Of a stretch of DNA of 64,000 nt, positions 9,501-17,454 are shown piece by piece. The DNA is from Flavobacterium hydatis (GTDB lineage: Bacteria; Bacteroidota; Bacteroidia; Flavobacteriales; Flavobacteriaceae). The stretch lies in NCBI RefSeq assembly GCF_000737695.1, contig NZ_JPRM01000035.1:1-64000 (forward strand). The letters are read 5' to 3'. The translations under genes were made by a program, and so were the position numbers. Position 1 is the stretch's first letter, and every line of letters starts with the position of its first letter. A model generated the notes under the pieces. The model saw only the letters and a program-made list of their open reading frames with translations. It was not told the DNA's origin and did not search any database.

Positions 9501-10513
9501 TATATTATGTTACAGTAAAAGGAGATAATGCGTGCGAAAATTTACCAGGTACAGCCAAAGAAGTACATGTAACGGTACATCCAGCTCTGGTAGTAACACC
9601 ACCAACACCGCAAATGACAGGTAATCAATGTGTTTTTCCAGAAATTAATTTTTATAGTAATTCTGCTGGAACTTTATATGTTTGGAGCGTTGATGATTGG
9701 AGTATTGGTCTGGAAGATAATTGGATTTCGAGTCCTAATATGCCTTCTTTTACAGCGATTAACACAGGAACACAACCTGTAACGGCAACTGTAACTGTAT
9801 ATCCTATTGGAACTTATTGTGGTGCAGGACCATTTACCTTTACAATTACCGTAAATCCTATTATAGTCCTGACTAAACCAGCCGATATAAAGGTTTGCAA
9901 CGATAATATCGTTTCAGAAATTAATTTTGATAGTAACATAACGGGAACTACATATAGCTGGACAAATGATAATCCGAGAATTGGTTTAGCTACTGTTGGT
10001 ACAGGAAATATACCTGCTTTTACAGCAATTAACACAGGTGACTCATCCGAAATTGCTACAATAACAGTAACTCCCACTGCGGCAGGCTGCGCTGGTACTC
10101 CAGTTGTATTTACTATTGAAGTAAATCCAGAAGGAACAATGAATAAAATTGCAGATCAGAATATTTGTATGGGAGAAACAGCAATATTAACTGTAAGTAG
10201 TGCTACGGTAATTAATCCTGTATTTACTTGGTACAGCGATGCTGCCTTAACAAATGTTTTGGCTATTGATGCAACTTATAATACAAATCCTTTAGTTACA
10301 ACTACATATTATGTAACAGTTAAAGGAGATAATGCATGTGAAACAACTACAGGAATGCCAGTAATGGTAACAGTTTCTGATGCAGGAACACCAACAGGAA
10401 GTGCGACACAAGAATTCTGTTTAGCATCAAATGCTTTGGTTTCCGATTTAGTTACAAACGAAAGTAATGTGACTTGGTATGATGCAGCAAATGGCGGAAA
10501 TATAGTTTTTTGA
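6590..10513 (+). CDS. Giant Ig-like/PKD-repeat surface adhesin, probably truncated at the C-terminus
   Basis: 1307 residues with a signal peptide (LLIHFFVFLPLIAAAQG). Much of the protein is immunoglobulin-like or SprB-like repeats; three close copies contain FTWYSDA.LT.VL...YYVTV and GDNACE (residues ~830-1270), and two PKD-like domains contain P.FTAINTG. Such proteins are cell-surface adhesins exported by the T9SS. The frame stops after 'WYDAANGGNIVF' in the middle of another repeat, with no sorting domain, and the following 300 bp are non-coding. The stop lies in a short T-run flanked by a 13-bp direct repeat (10506-10518 and 10538-10550). This suggests deletion, decay or an assembly problem. 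The repeats are certain; whether the product is functional is doubtful. Confidence 0.8.
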   Translation: MKNIKLLIHFFVFLPLIAAAQGLDFTAVATPVFCVNDGSITVTVSNEVGHVQYELVNYSGISIRSVIGIPQDNPVFLNLAPGTYTVGVYDDNNGTTPITKQVVVPNNGPEKTLTISNVYSSRFAYCGTDTNPGGLMGVTPSGGAAPYTITVLDTNDVVVREAVSNGSQSFSGMPAGTYKIRVKDNCGTVVNSLSPHVIAPNIVYDFTVSAPLRWEDGLKVENNNGAGTPCDPVTNAYFDFNNLAGFPIVRGNDVFPIGLAPGITPMYAVEYDGIKTAYMTFNELRAYKQPLSTDVKNWKPMTLWVSVCGVEKSTVYNLSSRNQNFLPKPIENEAITFYVADDPANTLCVPTGYVRLSRLSQFSGNCYPLILTITEKNGAVPPQQFDLTGGQNEFEAFLALGNTYNLKITDGIGSELNKFSYVNITRGQNVRLNSINEIFIDPIKFRPANQDELPIELGSMADFKNFGRSQIGIRDYALPKPYTAAITGPNGFYMEKTVTKSDIFVGTLLSDNLVLGDYSVRVTSAATCYDKTFPITLDRVIDSISVTSRITPDPVACDRYIKLFDYKLAYRGTLRPYPTNVFEDVFKAPVIGFKVIDGPVGYTHTNDMNNGWRMEVSPVITATFRGDIAGLYNINLVETRDLTNVYAGPLKVDVKSEFPVFDMNGSGGAICTGSTTGTLSVVVKNATSPVYYLKKASDANYPATGQSSSDFPNLTAGDYMVKVETACYPTALETNFKMDYLSNIGSVITGTSDLCDSDALNLSLKSIGPITNAEWKLPDGTTQTGSSLVLTNPQAGQYSVKVTTRSGCVVTDVIEVKVKNRAVLADVLATDKTICSGETTTLQATSTTITNPLFTWYSDAGLTNVLSTDADFTTPVLTADTTYYVTVQNVDVCESIPTEARAVAVTLNPSATAMDIIADTANTCSDNTATLDADSTTITNPIFTWYSDADLTDVLGIGASFTTPELIADKIYYVTVKGDNACENLPGTAKEVHVTVHPALVVTPPTPQMTGNQCVFPEINFYSNSAGTLYVWSVDDWSIGLEDNWISSPNMPSFTAINTGTQPVTATVTVYPIGTYCGAGPFTFTITVNPIIVLTKPADIKVCNDNIVSEINFDSNITGTTYSWTNDNPRIGLATVGTGNIPAFTAINTGDSSEIATITVTPTAAGCAGTPVVFTIEVNPEGTMNKIADQNICMGETAILTVSSATVINPVFTWYSDAALTNVLAIDATYNTNPLVTTTYYVTVKGDNACETTTGMPVMVTVSDAGTPTGSATQEFCLASNALVSDLVTNESNVTWYDAANGGNIVF

Positions 10514-10815
10514 AAATAGAATATAAAATTGATTCTATTTTTTGAAAATAACAAATATTAAATTCAGCTTTTTCAGGAAATTAGTTTTAAAAAAATATAG
10601 ATCTCACAAACCTAAAAAACCAATCAACTCATTCAAAATCTGTGAATTATTTTTCAAACAAATTAAAAAACAAGTATTTTCTTTCAATTTGAGCAATGTA
10701 CTGATTTACAGTTGCTTAAATCGATTTTGAAAAATCAAATCATAAGCAATAGTTAAATCCAATTTTAAGTATAAATTTTGATTAAATTTACAGCTATCAA
10801 AAAAAATCAACACTT
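10514..10815. other. AT-rich intergenic stretch after the truncated adhesin
   Basis: 302 bp without a credible gene. It contains the second copy of the 13-bp repeat TTTTTTGAAAATA (10538-10550) that overlaps the adhesin stop. A 62-codon open frame here has a composition expected by chance in A/T-rich DNA. The bshC promoter must lie here, but I see no exact TAnnTTTG match. Confidence 0.6.
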
Positions 10816-12405
10816 ATGCCAACCGACTGTATCAGCTACCAAAACTCAGGATATTTCTCAACATTGATACATGATTATTTAGAACAAAAATCAGATTTAA
10901 AACCATTATATAATAATTTTCCAACTCTGGAAAATTTTGAAAAACAAATTATCGAAAAACAACAAAATTTCGATAATAACAATAGAATCCCCTTAGTTTC
11001 TGTCTTAAAAGAACAATATGCTGAAATTGAACTTTCGGATTCCACCAAACAAAATATCAAAGCCTTAGCGCTCCCAAATACATTTACGGTTACTACAGGA
11101 CATCAACTAAATTTATTTAGTGGCCCATTATATTTTTTATATAAAATCATCTCAACCATAAATCTTACCAACGAATTAAAATCAAAATACCCATCGCATA
11201 ACTTTGTTCCCATTTATTGGATGGCAACTGAAGATCATGACTTCGAAGAAATCAATTATTTTAATTTTAAAGGTAAAAAGTTCCGATGGAATGCCGAAAG
11301 CACTGGACCTGTTGGAAGATTATCGACTAAAGGACTTGAAGATTTTTTCGAAATATATGCTTTAGAATTAGGTTCAAGCATCAATGCCAATGTTTTGAAA
11401 AAAATATTTAAAGATGCCTATTTAAAACATGATAATCTGGCAGATGCAACCCGTTATCTTGCCAATAGTTTATTTGCGTCACAGGGTTTAGTAATTCTAG
11501 ATGCTGATAATGCCAATTTAAAACGTGCTTTTATTCCATACATAAAAGAAGAATTAGAATCTCAAACTTCATACAAAGCTGTTCAGGAAACTATCGAAAA
11601 GCTGAAAGATTATACGGTTCAGGTGAATCCACGCGAAATCAATTTATTTTATATTGAAGATAATTTACGCGAACGCATCATTTTTGAAAACGGAAAATAT
11701 AAAGTTAATAATACCCGAATTGAATTTTCAGGAAAAGAAATCTTTGATTTACTAGACAGTAATCCTGAAAAATTTAGTCCAAACGTGATTATGCGTCCGT
11801 TATATCAGGAAATTATCTTACCAAATTTATGCTACATCGGCGGAGGCGGAGAAATCGCTTATTGGTTAGAATTAAAATCATTCTTTGATACTGTAAAGAT
11901 AACTTTCCCGATGCTTTTAATTAGAAACTCTGTGCTTTTAACTACCGAAAAACAAGCAAAAAAAGCAGATCAATTAAAGTTATCATGGAGTGATTTATTC
12001 TCAAAACAAGACCATTTAATCAATAAAAGTACTAGAGAATTATCCCCGTTTTCAATTGATTTAACGCCACAAAAAGAACTTTTGCATAAGCAATTCGAAT
12101 ATCTTTATGAATTAGCAAATCAAACTGATAAATCATTTACTGGAGCTGTAAAAGCGCAAGAAGTTAAACAAATAAAAGGGCTTGAAAACCTAGAAAAAAG
12201 ACTTTTAAAAGCTCAAAAAAGAAAACTAAATGACATTTTGCAACGTATTATCGATTTGCAAAACGAATTGTTTCCTAATAAAAGTTTACAAGAACGTCAA
12301 GCAAACTTTTCAGAATTTTATCTGGAAAAAGGAGAGGAATTAATCCCACTTCTTATTAAAGAATTAAAGCCATTAGAATCTAATTTTAATGTTATTACTA
12401 TATAA
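10816..12405 (+). CDS. bshC: Bacillithiol synthase BshC (cysteine-adding enzyme)
   Basis: 529 residues, the usual BshC length. The N-terminus 'CISYQNSGYFSTLIHDYL', the block 'TVTTGHQLNLFSGPLYFLYK', the block 'YWMATEDHDFEEIN' and the C-terminal part 'FPNKSLQERQANFSEFYLE' are characteristic. BshC is proposed to add cysteine to glucosaminyl-malate as the last step of bacillithiol synthesis in the cytoplasm. No bshA or bshB is in the window. The ATG at 10816 fits the family's N-terminus. The gene appears to stand alone. Confidence 0.93.
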   Translation: MPTDCISYQNSGYFSTLIHDYLEQKSDLKPLYNNFPTLENFEKQIIEKQQNFDNNNRIPLVSVLKEQYAEIELSDSTKQNIKALALPNTFTVTTGHQLNLFSGPLYFLYKIISTINLTNELKSKYPSHNFVPIYWMATEDHDFEEINYFNFKGKKFRWNAESTGPVGRLSTKGLEDFFEIYALELGSSINANVLKKIFKDAYLKHDNLADATRYLANSLFASQGLVILDADNANLKRAFIPYIKEELESQTSYKAVQETIEKLKDYTVQVNPREINLFYIEDNLRERIIFENGKYKVNNTRIEFSGKEIFDLLDSNPEKFSPNVIMRPLYQEIILPNLCYIGGGGEIAYWLELKSFFDTVKITFPMLLIRNSVLLTTEKQAKKADQLKLSWSDLFSKQDHLINKSTRELSPFSIDLTPQKELLHKQFEYLYELANQTDKSFTGAVKAQEVKQIKGLENLEKRLLKAQKRKLNDILQRIIDLQNELFPNKSLQERQANFSEFYLEKGEELIPLLIKELKPLESNFNVITI

Positions 12406-12813
12406 ATCACTATACTTGTAGTTCATTAAAAAATAAAAGCCATAAATTTAAAGAAAGTCTGTTTTAGGACTTTGACATTGCTAACTTAAATTGTCTATAA
12501 AGGAACGCGGATGATACTGATTTACGAAAGTAAAGCCGCAGATTAAACGGATTTTAAAATAATAAAAAAAATCCGTTTAATCTGTGTTTTCGCCTTAGCG
12601 AATCCGCATGATCCGCATTCCTTTCGCAAAGAGTTAGATAGAATTAAAATGATTTTTTGAGTACTCAGAAATCCGTAAAATCTTTTAAATCTGTGGCAAA
12701 AAAATAAAAGTAATAATCATAGGAAACAAATAACCACTTACTTCTGAAATTATTACGCTCTAAACCAAATTATTAACTTTAAAAAACAAGAACTAACCTA
12801 TTACCAAAACATT
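12406..12813. repeat. Intergenic region with a large nested palindrome (REP-like)
   Basis: A long inverted repeat lies at about 12501-12622: AGGAACGCGGATGAT near 12501 is mirrored by the complement of ATCCGCATTCCT near 12611-12622. A second arm pair (CAGATTAAACGGATTTT at ~12538 and AAAATCCGTTTAATCTG at ~12566-12583) is nested inside. A related phrase (AATCCGTAAAATCTTTTAAATCTGTGG, split here over ~12670-12696) follows. Such 'AATCCGTTTAATCTGTG' phrases are typical of dispersed intergenic palindromes in Flavobacterium. No gene is seen. Confidence 0.65.
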
Positions 12814-14085
12814 ATGACCAGAGAGCGCTTGATTTCACTAGATGTCTTCAGAGGATTAACTATTTTATTAATGACAATCGTCAATAATCCCGGAAGCTGG
12901 AACGCTGTTTATCCTCCTCTACTACACTCTGAATGGCATGGCTGCACACTAACCGATTTAGTTTTCCCATTTTTCATCTTCATTATGGGAGTAGCTGTTT
13001 CATTTGCAATGCCTACAAAAACTTTCGACAGTACCACATTCAATAAAATACTGGTACGCTCTTTAAGGATGTTTTGCTTAGGAATCTTCTTTAACTTTTT
13101 TGCCAAAATACAACTTTTTGGACTCGACGGAATTCCATTACTTATAGGTCGATTAATTATAACTATTGCGGTAGGCTATGCCTTAATGGGAAATTTTAGT
13201 TCTAAAGTCAAAAACATTCTTGCCTTTTCAATCCTATTTATATATCTCTTTTTAGCTTATAGCGGCATCGAAGCTTATCAAGACGTACGCTTACCTGGAG
13301 TATTACAACGTATTGCTATCGTATATTTTGTAGTATCACTTTTATACTTAAAATCAAACCAAAGAACACAAATAATAGTTGCTGCAGTCTTATTATTAGC
13401 CTATTGGGCAATGATGGCTTTAATACCTGTTCCTGGAATCGGTGATGCAAATTTTGATAAAGGAACCAATCTTGCTTCTTGGTTAGATGGTATCTTATTA
13501 AAAGGACATATGTATCGCGGAACCATAACTTGGGATCCTGAAGGTATATTAAGCACCATTCCGTCCATCGGAACCGGAATTATCGGATTACTTATAGGTC
13601 AGTTATTGCATCGTTCTATTCCAAAAATAGAAATTGCAAAAAAAATGGCAATCGCAGGAATTGCATTAATTATAGTTGCTCAAATCTGGAGTATAGTTTT
13701 CCCTATAAACAAATCACTCTGGACTAGTACTTACACATTATATACAGCAGGATTAGCAACTACTTGTCTGGCACTATTATATTACCTCATTGATATTTTA
13801 AACTTAAAAAAAGGAATTAAACTATTCTTAATTTGGGGGGTAAACCCTATGATTGTATTTTTCTTTTCGCAAATAATCCCACAAGGATTAGTAATGATAC
13901 AGTTTGAAAACCCGCATAGTCCAGGAGAGCAAATCAATCTTTTAAACTATTTATACAGCTTTGGGATTGCGCCATTTTTCAGTAATCCAATGTCGGCTTC
14001 CTTAGCTGGGGCATTAGTATATGTGGGAATCTGGACCTTCATTTTATGGATTTTCTACAAGAACAAACTTATTTTTAAGGTTTAA
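12814..14085 (+). CDS. Heparan-alpha-glucosaminide N-acetyltransferase-like membrane acyltransferase (DUF5009-type)
   Basis: 423 residues with ~10 predicted membrane segments. The start 'RERLISLDVFRGLTILLMTIVN' and the motif 'LTDLVFPFFIFIMGVAVSFA' are those of the HGSNAT/NagX-like acyltransferase family, whose members move acetyl groups across a membrane onto sugars. A loop segment (DPEGILSTIPSIGTGIIGLL) also matches this family. A second, more distant family member is encoded at 28713-29909. No nearby polysaccharide genes identify the substrate. Confidence 0.85.
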   Translation: MTRERLISLDVFRGLTILLMTIVNNPGSWNAVYPPLLHSEWHGCTLTDLVFPFFIFIMGVAVSFAMPTKTFDSTTFNKILVRSLRMFCLGIFFNFFAKIQLFGLDGIPLLIGRLIITIAVGYALMGNFSSKVKNILAFSILFIYLFLAYSGIEAYQDVRLPGVLQRIAIVYFVVSLLYLKSNQRTQIIVAAVLLLAYWAMMALIPVPGIGDANFDKGTNLASWLDGILLKGHMYRGTITWDPEGILSTIPSIGTGIIGLLIGQLLHRSIPKIEIAKKMAIAGIALIIVAQIWSIVFPINKSLWTSTYTLYTAGLATTCLALLYYLIDILNLKKGIKLFLIWGVNPMIVFFFSQIIPQGLVMIQFENPHSPGEQINLLNYLYSFGIAPFFSNPMSASLAGALVYVGIWTFILWIFYKNKLIFKV

Positions 14086-14105
14086 TTTTTCCTTTACAAT
14101 ATGTT

Positions 14106-14125
14106 AGACGCACTACGGTGCGTCT
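14106..14125. repeat. Short palindrome AGACGCAC-TACG-GTGCGTCT
   Basis: A perfect 8-bp stem with a TACG loop follows the acyltransferase stop by 20 bp. Similar 'agacgcac...gtgcgtctct' palindromes are dispersed between genes in Flavobacterium (from memory). No strong T-run follows. Confidence 0.6.
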
Positions 14126-14219
14126 CTACCAATAGGCATCTATCAAATATCAATTATCATAAAGGCAACCTGTGCAGTTTTAATTATGAATTTATTAAAT
14201 TCAATTCATAAAAAAAGTC

Positions 14220-14227
14220 TATTTTTG
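14220..14227 (+). promoter_or_regulatory. -7 promoter element for ndk
   Basis: TATTTTTG matches the Bacteroidota -7 consensus TAnnTTTG exactly and ends 23 bp before the ndk start codon. No convincing -33 TTTG is visible at the expected spacing. Confidence 0.6.
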
Positions 14228-14250
14228 CACAAAATTTAATAAAAACAAAA

Positions 14251-14670
14251 ATGGCAACAAATAGAACTTTTACAATGATTAAGCCAGATGCAGTTCAAAA
14301 CGGACACATCGGAAATATCTTAGCAATGATTACTAATGGAGGATTTAAAATCGTTTCATTAAAATTAACTCAATTAACTGTAGCTGATGCTCAAGCATTT
14401 TATGCTGTTCACGCTGCAAGACCTTTCTACGGAGAATTAGTAGAATTCATGTCTCGTGGACCAATTGTTGCTGCAATTTTAGAAAAAGACAACGCTGTTG
14501 AAGATTTCAGAACTTTAATCGGAGCTACAAACCCTGCTGAAGCTGCTGAAGGAACAATTCGTAAAGCATACGCAACTTCTATCGGAGAAAATGCAGTTCA
14601 CGGTTCTGATAGCGACGAAAATGCTGCTATCGAAGGTGCATTCCATTTTGCTGGAAGAGAGCAATTTTAA
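14251..14670 (+). CDS. ndk: Nucleoside-diphosphate kinase
   Basis: 139 residues, a standard length. The start 'TFTMIKPDAVQNGHIG' and the active-site region 'ATSIGENAVHGSDSDENA' with the phospho-accepting His are conserved. The enzyme moves the gamma phosphate from ATP to other NDPs in the cytoplasm. An exact -7 promoter element lies at 14220 and a strong hairpin terminator follows, so it is probably monocistronic. Confidence 0.97.
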   Translation: MATNRTFTMIKPDAVQNGHIGNILAMITNGGFKIVSLKLTQLTVADAQAFYAVHAARPFYGELVEFMSRGPIVAAILEKDNAVEDFRTLIGATNPAEAAEGTIRKAYATSIGENAVHGSDSDENAAIEGAFHFAGREQF

Positions 14671-14727
14671 TTTAGACCTCTTAGATAGTTAGATTTTTAG
14701 ACTACTTAGATTCCTAGATTCCCTAAA

Positions 14728-14765
14728 GAGAAAACCCGTTTCAATGAAGCGGGTTTTCTCTTTTT
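14728..14765. terminator. Bidirectional terminator between ndk and a secreted-protein gene
   Basis: GAGAAAACCCG and CGGGTTTTCTC form an 11-bp stem around TTTCAATGAAG, followed by TTTTT. It lies after ndk (+) and after the minus-strand gene ending at 14779. The core CCCGtTTCAATGAAGCGGG is nearly the same as the terminator at 15689-15723. Confidence 0.85.
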
Positions 14766-14778
14766 GCTTATAAAATCA

Positions 14779-15498
14779 TTAAAAATTAGCAGCTGTCTTT
14801 TTAATTATTTTGCCCATTTTTTGGTCTAAGTCTTTTAGCAACTCGTCTAAGGCACTTTCGCACATAGGCAGCACTTTTTCAGGAGTCAAAACAGGAATTC
14901 CACCTACTATAACACCCGTTTTTTTAGAGTTTGACCCTTCGTTGATAGCAAATACTTTCTTTCCAGTTTTGTCATACAACGAAATTCTAGTATAAGCTTT
15001 CATTTTAACAGTTCCTGTTCCCCCAACTGCAAATCCCTTTACCAAAGAAAAGTGTATTTCTGTAAATAAAACACCATCTGCAATTTCTTTAAAAATAGTA
15101 GCTGTTCCTACTTCATTTGACTGACCAGCCGGTCCTTCATAAATATATTTGTATCCTGGGTAATTTATTATAGTTTTCTCTCCTACTTCATCTTTAGCAT
15201 ATTTAGGAGAAAAATTAATGTACTCTTGTTTTTGAATCACTTCATTTTCTGGAAGTAAATCAAAAGGAAATTGTTTAGAATAAACATTAAAAAAAGCATT
15301 ATGGTATTTCTCTAAAAGAGGACTAAGATTAAAGTTTGGATTATTTCCTAAATCAGCTATTGCTGCCAAACTATTAAGCCCAAAATCTGAAAGATCAATT
15401 ATTTTGTCTGTGTAAAAACCAACAACAGCAACTTTTTTCTTTTGTGAATAGCTATTTAAAGCAAATAATACGGTTAAAATAAATAATACCTTCTTCAT
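14779..15498 (-). CDS. Hypothetical secreted protein
   Basis: 239 residues with a clear signal peptide (MKKVLFILTVLFALNSYSQ). The mature part begins KKKVAVVGFYTDK and contains a Gly-rich stretch (GFAVGGTGTVKMKAYTRISLYDKTGKKVF) before a helical C-terminus. The 'KVAVVGF' strand and following beta segments suggest a periplasmic soluble protein. I do not recognise a named family. It shares a bidirectional terminator with ndk. The ~190 bp upstream are AT-rich and hold its promoter. Confidence 0.8.
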   Translation of the reverse strand: MKKVLFILTVLFALNSYSQKKKVAVVGFYTDKIIDLSDFGLNSLAAIADLGNNPNFNLSPLLEKYHNAFFNVYSKQFPFDLLPENEVIQKQEYINFSPKYAKDEVGEKTIINYPGYKYIYEGPAGQSNEVGTATIFKEIADGVLFTEIHFSLVKGFAVGGTGTVKMKAYTRISLYDKTGKKVFAINEGSNSKKTGVIVGGIPVLTPEKVLPMCESALDELLKDLDQKMGKIIKKTAANF

Positions 15499-15688
15499 TT
15501 TTTCTATTTGATTGTTTTTAATTATTAAAAAAATACTTACAATTCAAATGTATCATAAAAAATCTATATCCAATATAGAAACGCTAATTATATTTTTAAA
15601 TAAAACTCTAATAGCCAAAATTCATCTAGGTATTTTTACATCAATCTAATTTATTTTGGGTTGGAAATTACTAACCTTGTTATTTTAA

Positions 15689-15723
15689 AAACAAAACCCG
15701 CTTCAATGAAGCGGGTTTTGTTT
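15689..15723. terminator. Strong bidirectional hairpin terminator
   Basis: AAACAAAACCCGCTTC pairs perfectly with GAAGCGGGTTTTGTTT around a 3-base loop. It overlaps the stop codon (15722-15724) of the minus-strand gene at 15722-16195. Nearly the same core occurs in the terminator after ndk. Confidence 0.85.
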
Positions 15724-16195
15724 ATTTCAGCATTTCTGCACTTTCCTCTTTAGAGTTATATTCCTTCTCTCCTAAATCACGTATCTTTTCTCTTAAAACT
15801 TGTTTTAATTCATCAAAATTGCTTTGATAAAAAGTAGATATACTAGCTATTCTTTTTCCATTTTCAAGTATAAAAAGAGTCTCCGAAATACCTAGCTTTC
15901 CAACCTCAAAAAGAACTATAAAACCATCTAAACCATTAATTTCATACGTTATAGACTTCCCTAATCCAAAATAACGATTAACAATAATATATCTATCATC
16001 AATAGTTAACTTATGTGCTCTTGTTCTAAACATCGTCATCCAAAAAAAGATGACAAATAGTAGTAGTAAAATAGGTAAAAGCATTCCAGCTACAGGAGAA
16101 GTAGAACTTAAATAAATAACCAAAAGTGGTAAAACAGTTAAAAAAGTAGCAATAAAAATTGGGAGTGAATTAAACTTAGATTTTATACTTATCAT
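15722..16195 (-). CDS. Small membrane protein with PH-like C-terminal domain
   Basis: 157 residues. Two close hydrophobic segments (~10-30 and ~36-53) are followed by a soluble beta-rich part starting 'RTRAHKLTIDDRYIIVNRYFGLGKSITYEI', which resembles the bacterial PH-like domains of small membrane proteins. The C-terminus is a charged helix. Its stop codon lies within the terminator hairpin. It is 18 bp downstream of the DciA-like gene on the same strand, so it may be the last gene of that unit. Function unknown. Confidence 0.75.
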   Translation of the reverse strand: MISIKSKFNSLPIFIATFLTVLPLLVIYLSSTSPVAGMLLPILLLLFVIFFWMTMFRTRAHKLTIDDRYIIVNRYFGLGKSITYEINGLDGFIVLFEVGKLGISETLFILENGKRIASISTFYQSNFDELKQVLREKIRDLGEKEYNSKEESAEMLK

Positions 16196-16213
16196 TTTTA
16201 GAAACTTTTATTT

Positions 16214-16510
16214 TTAACGCAAAACTACATCCCGAACTACATCTCTACGCAATTCTTCATTTATCATTGTAATGATTTTAGATTTTCCATGAGTTAGTTC
16301 TTCTCTTAAAACAGACGATGTAAGCTCAACATAAAGCGTACTTCCTTTTAAAACTACATTTCGGGTATAACTATTCACTCCATTCCCCATCAGTTGCCTC
16401 CATGCCTCTTTTACATCGATCTGATCCATTCCGGGTTGGAGCTTATTTACTTGGATAATCCTTTGCAAAATATCCCCAACAGTACTCTGATTATTTAGTC
16501 TTTTTGCCAT
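16214..16510 (-). CDS. DUF721 (DciA-like) protein
   Basis: 98 residues. The pattern 'VGDILQRIIQVNKLQPGMDQIDVKEAWRQLMG' then 'GSTLYVELTSSVLREELTHGKSKIITMINEEL' fits DUF721, the family of DciA, which in many bacteria helps load the replicative helicase. It overlaps the upstream lipoprotein gene by 20 bp on the same strand, so they are likely translated from one message. In Flavobacteria these short DUF721 proteins often lie near recF, which is not in this window. Confidence 0.85.
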   Translation of the reverse strand: MAKRLNNQSTVGDILQRIIQVNKLQPGMDQIDVKEAWRQLMGNGVNSYTRNVVLKGSTLYVELTSSVLREELTHGKSKIITMINEELRRDVVRDVVLR

Positions 16511-16934
16511 TGTCTGTGATATTAATTGGTCCTGCCTTTTTATAGTGATATTCTTTTTTCTCAGCGTTAAGCAGCACTAATTTCTCGTCTGTTAAGGTGA
16601 TTAATTCTTCCGTCCATTTTGTATAAGGAGTCGAATAATCTAAGAAAGCTTTACCGTCTTTAAACCTAACTTTTACTTTTTCGTGTAAATCGTTTGTTAA
16701 AAAAGTTCCGTCTAATTGCGGCATTACTTTCTGACGGATTCCACTATTATCAGCTCCAATTTTAAAAAAATCATAGCTTTCATTCATCCCGTAATCCCTA
16801 TCTTCACCTTTATCAAAAACTACTTTTTCAATTTCCCAATACCCATTTAGTTTAGCAACATCTGCGGGTTCTATTTTTTGTTGACATCCAATAAATAAAA
16901 GTGAAACTAAGAGAATCTTAAATACGTTTTTCAT
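16491..16934 (-). CDS. Lipocalin-like lipoprotein
   Basis: 147 residues beginning with a lipoprotein signal (ILLVSLLFIGC, lipidated Cys ~17). The mature part 'LNGYWEIEKVVFDKG' followed by several beta strands resembles the lipocalin-like lipoproteins common in Bacteroidota. The N-terminal Cys predicts anchoring in the outer or inner membrane. It overlaps the DUF721 gene at its 3' end. No ligand can be inferred. Confidence 0.8.
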   Translation of the reverse strand: MKNVFKILLVSLLFIGCQQKIEPADVAKLNGYWEIEKVVFDKGEDRDYGMNESYDFFKIGADNSGIRQKVMPQLDGTFLTNDLHEKVKVRFKDGKAFLDYSTPYTKWTEELITLTDEKLVLLNAEKKEYHYKKAGPINITDNGKKTK

Positions 16935-16950
16935 TATAAATTTTATTTTT

Positions 16951-17034
16951 TAGGAGCTGTTTCCTGCTATCCGCTATATCTTTTTGTGGAAGAAAAATCC
17001 ACAAAAAAGGATACCGCTACTATCAGGGCTAAAG
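16951..17034 (+). repeat. Dispersed intergenic repeat, copy A
   Basis: This stretch begins TAGGAGCTGTTTCCTGCTAT, contains a stem (TTTTTGTGGA ... TCCACAAAAA) and ends in GGATACCGCT...CAGGGCT. It aligns along its length with 42651-42730, which has the same flanks but a different stem sequence. Stem covariation suggests a conserved RNA or DNA hairpin. The rest of the gap (16935-17276) holds a terminator and no gene. Confidence 0.7.
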
Positions 17035-17159
17035 CTTCAAGGTAGTATAAATATTTTATTTTTGTGAGTTACAAAGTTAACTTTATATAATTGATAAAGA
17101 AGAAAAAATTGCCAAAACCCATTAAACAATTTTATAGATTTTGGTTTACTTCTAAAACA

Positions 17160-17196
17160 AAAAAACCAATGAATATTTATAATATTCATTGGTTTT
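17160..17196. terminator. Terminator after the ftsY unit
   Basis: AAAAACCAATGAATATT is mirrored exactly by AATATTCATTGGTTTTT with a 3-base loop (17-bp stem). It lies 80 bp beyond the stop of the small membrane ORF on the minus strand and has T-runs on both sides. Confidence 0.8.
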
Positions 17197-17276
17197 TATA
17201 TATTAAAAAGTCATTATTCTATTTACAAAAGTTTTACATCATAAAACCTATAATCAAGAATTCTGATTACTTAAAA

Positions 17277-17447
17277 CTATCTTTTTGTTTGAATTCTTCT
17301 AAGAAGGCCTAAAAGAAATAAAATAACTCCTACTACTAATAAAACGTAATATAATGTTATGTTTTGTTCTCTAAAAATATTAGATAAAACAAAAGAAAGA
17401 ATACTACCAAAATAAAAATAAATCGGCGGAATATTATTAAAACTCAT
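17277..17447 (-). CDS. Small single-span membrane protein downstream of ftsY
   Basis: A 56-residue frame from ATG 17447 to TAG 17277. It starts MSFNNIPPIYFYFGSILSF, has a polar middle (NIFREQNITL) and a strongly hydrophobic segment (YYVLLVVGVILFLLGLL) ending in RRIQTKR. The start is 7 bp after the ftsY stop, so it is probably translated from the ftsY message, and a strong terminator follows. The positive C-terminal tail fits an inner-membrane protein with the tail inside. No family is recognised. Confidence 0.65.
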   Translation of the reverse strand: MSFNNIPPIYFYFGSILSFVLSNIFREQNITLYYVLLVVGVILFLLGLLRRIQTKR

Positions 17448-17454
17448 CTGAAAA

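Noticed and set aside
10542..10730. 62-codon + strand open frame after the adhesin
   Set aside because: Composition (Lys, Phe, Asn) is that of AT-rich non-coding DNA and no start context or conserved motif is seen; it does not continue the adhesin repeats.
17091..17312. 73-codon + strand open frame
   Set aside because: It spans a 17-bp terminator stem and overlaps the better supported small membrane ORF on the minus strand; its sequence is Lys/Phe/Tyr-rich chance translation.
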